NCBI GenBank assembly: GCA_002261195.1
Contig: MVBO01000004.1
Span: forward strand, 282,653-346,652
DNA: 64,000 nt
Direction: 5' to 3'
Source of the DNA: Bifiguratus adelaidae
Lineage: Eukaryota > Mucoromycota > Endogonomycetes > Endogonales
The position numbers were made by a program, and so were the translations under genes. Shown here in pieces: positions 57,658-64,000 of this stretch. Below the pieces are notes generated by a model. It saw only the letters and a program-made list of their open reading frames with translations. It was not told where the DNA came from and searched no databases. Positions within the stretch are counted from its first letter, which is position 1; every line of letters begins with the position of its first letter.

Positions 57658-60083
57658 TCACGCTTGCTCCAATGGTTCGGCGATGCCTCGCATTAAGTTC
57701 ACTCGTATGGCATCGCTTGCACCGGGAAATCTGACAAGCACAGATTCCCAGTCTTCAATACATTCGACAGCAACGTAGTTTGGGTTCGTCTCGGTACTCC
57801 TTGGCAAACCTGGTCTGCGTATGTCAATAAGAATCCACTCTTTTGCAATCTCCATAATCCTCTGATATTGACCAGAAGCTCTGTCAAGATGGCTCTTGAC
57901 ATTGTTGCCATCTCGGAGCAGCTCGATTGCCCATGCTCTTCCGTCGTCAACCCAGAAATCAAGAAATCCAGACGATCCGCACCAGGCTCCAGCGTCAGGG
58001 GAGACGATGGCTGTTTTGCCGAGGACTTTGGTGGCGGCCTTGTAGAACTCCATCTGCCAAGTCCTTTCGAGAAGATGACCATCGCGACCCACTCCTCTCG
58101 TTCTCCGAAGCACGTCCCTGTTGACGCACTGAAAGGTGTTGATGATAAACTCTTGAAACGTATCAGTGGTCAGAGTGACCTCTTTCTCGCAGCCGTAACG
58201 CTGTTGCATGTAGATTTGCCTCAAGATCGGCGCGGCGAAATTCAGTTCGAATTGGTTTGTGGAATGATTATACGCATGAGAGAGCAAATGCCGCCTCCTT
58301 AATCGAACAATAATCGCACTCTGGGGATCGTTTTCGTCTTGAGAGATCGGCAAACCATCGGGTTCGCGGAACACGCTATCGCATATCCGAAGCTCTTCAG
58401 AGCTTAAGTGCTTAAAGGGACTGTTCGCTCGGGCATCCTAATGATATAGGAGAGATGAATATGCTGATGACAACCATAGGAGCTAAAACATACCGCACGA
58501 ATTGAACTAATGAAGGCCTCGGATGTCATATATTCGAAAATCAAAGGCCATGTGATTGGCTCGCCACCGTATTTGATACGTTGATGAAAAGCTGAGCCGA
58601 TTGTGTACAGGATAAACGACACAAGGCCTGGGTGCCGTAACGTTGTATTTCCAATATGCGTCCGTAGGGCATCCCTATCTTGTATCGATAAGGTCGGGAA
58701 GAATTTCTGCGAGACTTTTGCAAAGTATTCGGCATATTCACCGTCTTCGCCGTCGGTAAATCTCACGTCTTCAAGGCTCCACGTGTTGTTCTCGCCGATA
58801 CGAAGAGGAGTTGTATTGTAGACTTCTTGCGATGGACTGACGTGATAACCAGCCCTGTAACCGTAGGAGGCAAACATGACGATATGGAGCTGTCCACCGG
58901 CTTGAGCAGATTTCACAGACTCCCAAAAAACAGAACCCCCGTGGTCGTGCAATCGATTTTCTGGACGTGCATAAAGCAACTAGCAAAAGAAAATTGCGTT
59001 CAAGATCTTGCCATTGCAATGGCTCCATACACCTACCTGAACTTCGTCTACAATAAAAATTGTCTTGATGTACGTGCATTCGTACATAAATTCCTCCCAA
59101 GGTGTCCCCCCCATTAACTGTTGGAATTGTTCCTCAAAAGTCCACTTTGTAACTGATCTGCCCATCCAAAGTAGACTCATTCGTATGACTCGTATAATGC
59201 CGGTTCGGGACGCTTCCGAACCGTTTAGATGCCATTCCACTAGCTGCGCAAGGGACGATTTCCCGGCCATAGGCGGCGAACGCACCAACAATACACGATG
59301 CTTTTGCAGATGTTGTATGAGTCGAGTCACAGTGCTTGTGCGCGCGACAAACTCGTCGGGTTTGTTCAGATCAATGCCCTCAAAATGCTGCCAAGTGGAG
59401 CCTTCCGGTCCACTTCGAAGAGTCCCTCCGAGACCCCCTACGAAATGGGTTAATGATGGTGTAAGCAGAGAAATAGGGTCTTACCGAGGCGTGGAGTATA
59501 TCCATACTTCTTTTTCAGCTCCTTAATTCTATCGGGATCACTCAATCGTTTCCGTTTGTGATCTTCAGAAGGAACACCGCTATTGCCGCTGAAGGAACCG
59601 ACAGACCAATCCATGGGTTCGGGACCTGCGACGGTATTAATTGAGAGGCTTGGTCGGTATGCTAGGAGGTAGAAAGTTATAGAAGCGTACGGTTGGAAAT
59701 TTAAGACGCAATAAACAAATCATACCTTCCGTGCAGTCAACAATGAGGTGAATGCTGCTTGCGTTGAGCTGTCCGAAAGTTTCCCCCACAGGCTCCATTT
59801 CGTCTAACGGATGCGCCTTCCACTCCGTAAGCTCCAAAGCTTCACCATTCTGCAGCTTTGTATAGAGTTCCCTGACAGACTTCACAGCTTCTTCCGTTAC
59901 AGTGCAAAGTTCCAGGGAGCTGGCATCAACGTTGTCCAGAGGTGGTGAGCATTCGGACTTGATTGCCTTCCGAAGTTCCGAAGCGTAGTCAGATTTCGCA
60001 ACTGTAACACTGTGAATACGCTGCTTGCCTAAAAACAGCCGTTTGTAGAGTAGGATAAAACGAAGCTTCAGTTCAGTGTTCAT
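57658..60083 (-). CDS. intact Crinkler-type effector: header, P-loop NTPase, REase-like domain
   Basis: Five-exon gene with complete CR-effector architecture. Exon 1 (60083-59726) is the ubiquitin-like header ending SIHLIVDCTEG. Exon 2 is a basic linker with DHKRKRLSDPDRIKELKKK, a likely nuclear localisation signal. Exon 3 holds the NTPase Walker A (RSPPMAGKSSLAQL) and Walker B (TIFIVDEVQ). Exon 4 continues the NTPase. Exon 5 carries SPDAGAWCGSSGFLDFWVDD then AWAIELLRDG, the restriction-endonuclease-fold pattern with acidic residues and the ELLRDG block seen in CR-type nucleases. The splice phase after the header is 1. Such proteins are thought to act inside host or rival cells, or within the genome's own conflicts. 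No signal peptide is visible, as in fungal members. Confidence 0.85.
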
Positions 60084-60137
60084 CGTGGAACCAACACAAA
60101 AGAAGGTCCGCAGCAATATATGTCACACTCGCGGGTG
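59726..60137 (-). repeat. CRN header-exon duplicate, copy B
   Basis: Partner of 56199-56610. Five of the six exon differences change the protein (for example Leu/Phe, Arg/Ser, Cys/Arg). Confidence 0.9.
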
Positions 60138-61814
60138 ATATTTGGCGACCATATATGGGAATTTGTCCTTAAAGACGTGTTTTGAACCGCGAGTATACTT
60201 ATGGAAGCTGCTGTGGGCTTCCGATTTGTTTCACGAGCTCTTGTTGCTAATAACGCTAACTTCGAAGTTTGCACGTTTGCACGTCCACTACAAAGTGTCG
60301 AACCTACAAAGCCTTAACGGGTACTTGCAGATATTAGACTGAAACGTTGATGACATTCGCGGGTATGTAAAGCAGATACTGTCACTGTCAAAGTTAACAT
60401 TTAGGTAAGGTTATAAGGATCGACTGTCATGTCAGTTTCTGTTGGGAAGAGATCGTCATCCCCAGAGCTTCGGTACTTGACAGTTAAAGATGTCGCGAGA
60501 CTGCACTTGCGTCCAGAAGGAAGGCAATATTGGCGGCAGTTCAGAGAATGAGCACCTGGATTGGGGAACGGATGTCCACGGGGCTCTGATCACCTCGGGT
60601 GGCGTTTTCAGATGTGATATAAATCGCGCAGTTGCTGAGAAAATTATTAGTCCAGGCGAACGGTCACGTTTGCGACCAAATCATCGACGTCGAGTGACCG
60701 CGACACGTGTTACCCTTTGTTCTAGGGATCACGGTGCATTATCAGGCTCTAAAGCCCACAAAGGAGGTACGTATACGTGAAACCGAGCCAAGTTGACTAA
60801 CAATTGGAGGAGCTACATAGGCGATTAGAGTTTGAACATCAGCATGCTTATCTTGCGCTATATATGGTAATTAAGGACCAGGCAAGACAGTCTATTGACC
60901 ATAGTTGTGCTGTTGGATGTATTTGTGAAGTTTGAGAGGCGGTTGTATAGGAGAAAGTGGACCAATAAACTTGAAGACGTTGTCAAGCCTTTGGAGTCAG
61001 GGTCGATCAGGACAGGACTCGGGGACGAAACAGGTGACTGCCAGGTGTTGCGAGGCGGAATACAGACGGAACTATAAGGACGGAATAGCAAAAACTAGGA
61101 ATTGGCAAGACCAGGTAGTTGCTAAGTGGTTGCTTTGTTGTTTGATTGCTTGACATTAGGAATCACAGCTGCTTTATACCGCTGGTTAGCTATCTGTAGG
61201 TACAAGTTGGTTATGGTTATGGTTATAATTAGGGTTAGGGTTAGGGTTACACACACTCTGTTTGCAACCTATCATGATGTAAAGCAAGATACCATTATCT
61301 TCTGTCTCTACAACAGAGTGGTATGACAGGTTCCATGGAGAACGCTGGTTCAAGTCTTCCCTGGTTTGCCTGTCAACCACCCGAAGCCATGGCATCTCGT
61401 ATTCGCTATGCCCTGGAAACAGACGAGGGTTGCACTCCCTGGCCTTTGAATCAAATGTCTTCCGGCTCATTGCTGCAGTCGGTGAATCCGATTATAGATG
61501 AAATAGGACGTTGGGCCGGTGCGCAATCGTACATCACATCAGAAGTCTTGTCGTAGAGGATGCTCAGACATTATATGAGAAGTAGTGTAATTTGCATGTG
61601 GATCGCCACCGAGTTTCCTAAATTGGACGTGTTTCGGGCCCGACTCCTGGTGTTGCAAAGCTTAAGCAGAATTGGAATGTTAACGGAGCGGTGTTCCGGA
61701 GGGTTATGGGTCCTGAGGGGCTGAGAGGCGGTCGAGCGAATAAAAGACAAGGTGCGCTCAAGCATCGAAAGCATCAACACCACGCTACGAGTCACCAGCC
61801 TGCTATCACCTCGA
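60138..61814. other. gene-poor stretch with telomere-like patch
   Basis: No recognisable gene. ORFs at 60490-60780 and 61323-61556 have no motif or splice context that I trust. Confidence 0.45.
61209..61249 (+). repeat. interstitial telomere repeat
   Basis: Three perfect TTAGGG units at 61229-61246, preceded by three GGTTAT variant units (61209-61226). The G-strand is on the plus strand, the orientation expected near a right-hand chromosome end. Confidence 0.85.
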
Positions 61815-62471
61815 TGACCATTTATCGCGGTGTCAAGCCAATATCTTGCCATACATCCGACGACATTAGTGGTGCCAGGAGAGCAGTATGGGTCCATCAA
61901 GATCACAGACATCAAGACCAATGAGCTTTCGGCACAGTATACCAATGGTGACCTTGCTCACTATAGCTTCAAGCGCTTGCTGAATGATAAGGGTGGAAAT
62001 CCCATCTTGACGTTCACACACAGTGGGTTGGGTAAATTGCAGACTTACAATGCAAAGGATTCCCGGGACAGGACCATCTTCCAGGCCACCGTAAAGGTGC
62101 ATCACGCTGGAAAGAATGTGCACTTGGAGACGACCGTTGATCCATTCAAGGGCGATGGTCCAAAGACGACTCTGACCTTGGAAGGTGATTGGCGTCACAA
62201 GGATGCCGGTGGTCTACCTGCATCATCTATCTCAAGATACCGTCGATGGCTGCCCTGACCAAAGAACCCATTGCACGTATACGCTCAAAATCAAGAAGAG
62301 GGCAAAGTTGGCAAGGAATACTATTTAGGTATCGCCGAAGGTGTTGATATTGTGCTCATGTTGGCGCTCTGTATGGTTGCAAGCGAGAAGTTGATTGCCA
62401 ATCAATCAGATAACGGAGGTTCGAGTGGTGGAATGAGTGCTGCATCAGTGATGGCCCGCATAAGTGGTTAA
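61815..62471 (+). pseudogene. decayed LURP-one/tubby-C-like protein
   Basis: The first frame (61830-62258) reads HPTTLVVPGEQYGSIKITD, LSAQYTNGDLAHYSF, LQTYNAKDSRDRTIFQATVK and a TTLTLEGDW-like end, which follows the LURP-one-related (tubby C-like) beta-barrel pattern. Homology then passes through other frames (YLHHLSQDTVDG, then GKEYYLGIAEGVDIVLMLAL and CMVASEKLIAN). The last segment is the usual C-terminal helix of fungal members. At least two frame changes without clear introns point to a pseudogene. I see no convincing start codon. Confidence 0.55.
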
Positions 62472-62532
62472 AGGAACAGTGTAGCTTCTCGCGAATACTA
62501 TACTTAGTTAATGACCCTTCAAGACGTAGGTG

Positions 62533-62735
62533 TGTTGATAGCAGCTTTGATGACAACGTGGTAAGCTTCCTGAATGTCACTCGCGCCTTTCTACCAGCCC
62601 TCGAGAATTGTCAACGTCGGTGTGGTGAATGTATCATCAATGTCCGGATCAATAACCTTTGCGGGCGATAGGAATCCTAGATTCAGAACCGTTAGTTACG
62701 TGGTCAGCAATACGACTTTATATATGCGTAAGAAG
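62533..62735 (+). pseudogene. fragment of a short-chain dehydrogenase
   Basis: One frame reads DDNVVSFLNVTRAFLPALEN; another continues RIVNVGVVNVSSMSGSITFA, then VSYVVSNTTLYM. This is the middle of an SDR. The catalytic YxxxK motif is changed to YVVSN, losing the lysine, and neither the N-terminus nor the C-terminus is present. It is a second SDR remnant, distinct from that at 50775-51650. Confidence 0.65.
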
Positions 62736-63594
62736 AGCCGAGAGCCTATCGTTCATGTAGAAACTGATAGTAAAATCTTGCAGTTCACATTTTTCAGTTA
62801 CTTAAACGAAGACAAGAACTATTTCACGCCGATTCTTCCGGGACAGGTCAAGACAGGTGTGAGTGATATCAACATCGCATCCTGAAGAATCCGCCAAAGG
62901 GGTTATTGAAGTCACTGACTGACAGGCCTAAAAGTGAGTACAATGGCAAATTAATTGATTTTAAGGGCAAGTAGATGGCATGGAAGAGTGAAAAGATGAG
63001 TTCTATGGAAGCCTTTTGTATACAGTTTGGTCTCTCCGTAAAGCTTCATACCGTAAACAAGACCTGAACAACAGCTGCCGCTAGCAATAACAGCGCGACA
63101 ATGAATCCCGATATTTTAAGTGTTCATTGAACCCTCTGCACCTTCCATGACTTACAACTTTTCAAGGTATGAATGATCGGACGGAACTGACACAAGGTAT
63201 TTCAAATGTGCTCATTGCAGCGATTTGTTAAACTTGTTTGCGTTTGGCGCGTTTTGGAGAACTTACAACATGTGTATAGAGGTCGGTACTGAGCCTGAAG
63301 GTCGGTTGTAAAGTAAACTTTGGCACAATGAATGGAAAATGGATACCTGTCCGCTTCGCGCTCACGAGCATCCGCCGACTGGGTCCAGCGAGCTTTGGCT
63401 TGGGAAAACTGGCGAGGATTCAAACAATTTGAGCTAGCGAGCCAACGTCAAGTGGTGAGACGATACGCTCAAAAGGGCCCAGTAATCCAAAAGAGCGCTC
63501 GAAAACAGAGCAAACTGGCAAATAATCTAATTAGGGCTTCAAACCGGTTCCTGCATACCTTCTGGATGTTGCGCAGTTCTTTGTGCCTTGCAAC
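62736..63594. other. noncoding stretch
   Basis: Short ORFs only; nothing recognised. It includes the upstream region of the right-edge CRN gene. Confidence 0.4.
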
Positions 63595-64000
63595 ATGGAC
63601 ACGATGGACGTCGATGACAATACGCAAAAGTTAGAGCTGAACTTCATCTTGCTCAAACAAGGGCTTGCGTACGGATCTCCGACATTTCGCACCATCACGG
63701 TTCCGTCCTCTTGCAAACTCTCGCGGCTTCGGAAGGCGATACAGGCAGAATGTTCACGGTTACTGGAAGCCTTCGACCCAGCCGACCTGAATGTTTACAA
63801 AGCAAGCCTATGGCAAACTGAAAGCAAGGCGTTTCTACAGCAACTGAAGAGTGGAAGGAGGATTGCAACCAGCGAGTGGAAGACTTCGTTGCTCGACGAT
63901 CTTGACCTTCTTTCCGACAACTTTACTGAGCAGCCCGACGAAAGAGCCATTCATCTCATTGTTGACTGTACTGAAGCCGGTAAGTTGCTTCTAAATCACT
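63595..64000 (+). CDS. Crinkler-type effector, header exon (runs off window)
   Basis: Exon 1 (63595-63979) encodes a divergent CRN header: KLELNFILLKQGLAYG, LSRLRKAIQAECSRLL, DPADLNVYKASLW, and ERAIHLIVDCTEAG at its end. A phase-1 GTAAGT donor lies at 63980, the same position and phase as in the two minus-strand CRN genes. It is clearly paralogous but far more diverged than they are from each other. Its NTPase and C-terminal domains, if present, lie to the right of the window. Confidence 0.8.
   Translation, partial: MDTMDVDDNTQKLELNFILLKQGLAYGSPTFRTITVPSSCKLSRLRKAIQAECSRLLEAFDPADLNVYKASLWQTESKAFLQQLKSGRRIATSEWKTSLLDDLDLLSDNFTEQPDERAIHLIVDCTEAGKLLLNH

Noticed and set aside
1..64000. CRISPR arrays, bacterial operons, integrated transposons
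   Set aside because: No regularly spaced repeats, no transposase or reverse transcriptase domains and no long terminal repeats were seen.

Overview
Fungal nuclear DNA, about 46-50% GC by eye. Genes are dense and intron-rich (mostly 45-60 nt), with eukaryotic markers throughout: Rab prenylation, protein O-mannosylation, HOPS/CORVET, exosome, RNA polymerase I, nuclear pore, SR protein. Telomere-type TTAGGG repeats occur on the right. The short dense introns and the Ypt1 sequence look basidiomycete-like. One intron, however, matches the minor (U12) spliceosome class, which is rare in Dikarya, so I leave the phylum open.

Left part (1-46.6 kb): a compact housekeeping block of mostly divergent or convergent genes. 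In order: BET4 (-), PMT2-type mannosyltransferase (+), a conserved fungal protein (+), VPS11 (+), RRP6 (-), YPT1/Rab1 (+), inositol polyphosphate multikinase (-), STB6-like protein (+), importin-alpha-like protein (-), an unresolved 1.7 kb stretch, WBP2/GRAM-like protein (+), a membrane protein (-), SR protein (+), DUF1479 oxygenase-like protein (+), lipoyl synthase (-), GLE1 (+), Cdc15-type F-BAR/SH3 protein (-), RPA135 (-), SSP411/DUF255 thioredoxin-domain protein (+) and secreted acid trehalase (+). BET4 and YPT1 belong to one pathway: BET4 is half of the enzyme that prenylates Rabs such as Ypt1.

Right part (46.6-64 kb): much sparser and subtelomere-like. It holds a secreted Cys-rich protein, an OBAP (DUF1264) protein, two KGG/Con-10 stress-type sequences, an alpha/beta hydrolase, decayed short-chain dehydrogenase and LURP-one-type sequences, two interstitial telomere-repeat patches, and three Crinkler-type (CRN/CR) effector loci. 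One CRN locus is intact (header, P-loop NTPase, REase-like C-terminus), one is broken, and one runs off the right edge. The first two share a 358-nt header exon differing at only 6 positions, with homology stopping at the splice donor.

Most noteworthy: the AT-AC U12-type intron in the IPMK gene, the CRN header-exon duplication, start codons 11 and 26 bp apart in divergent pairs, a cluster of microexons, and several GC-AG introns. Exon structures were read by eye from splice signals and protein family conservation; individual boundaries may be off by a few bases.
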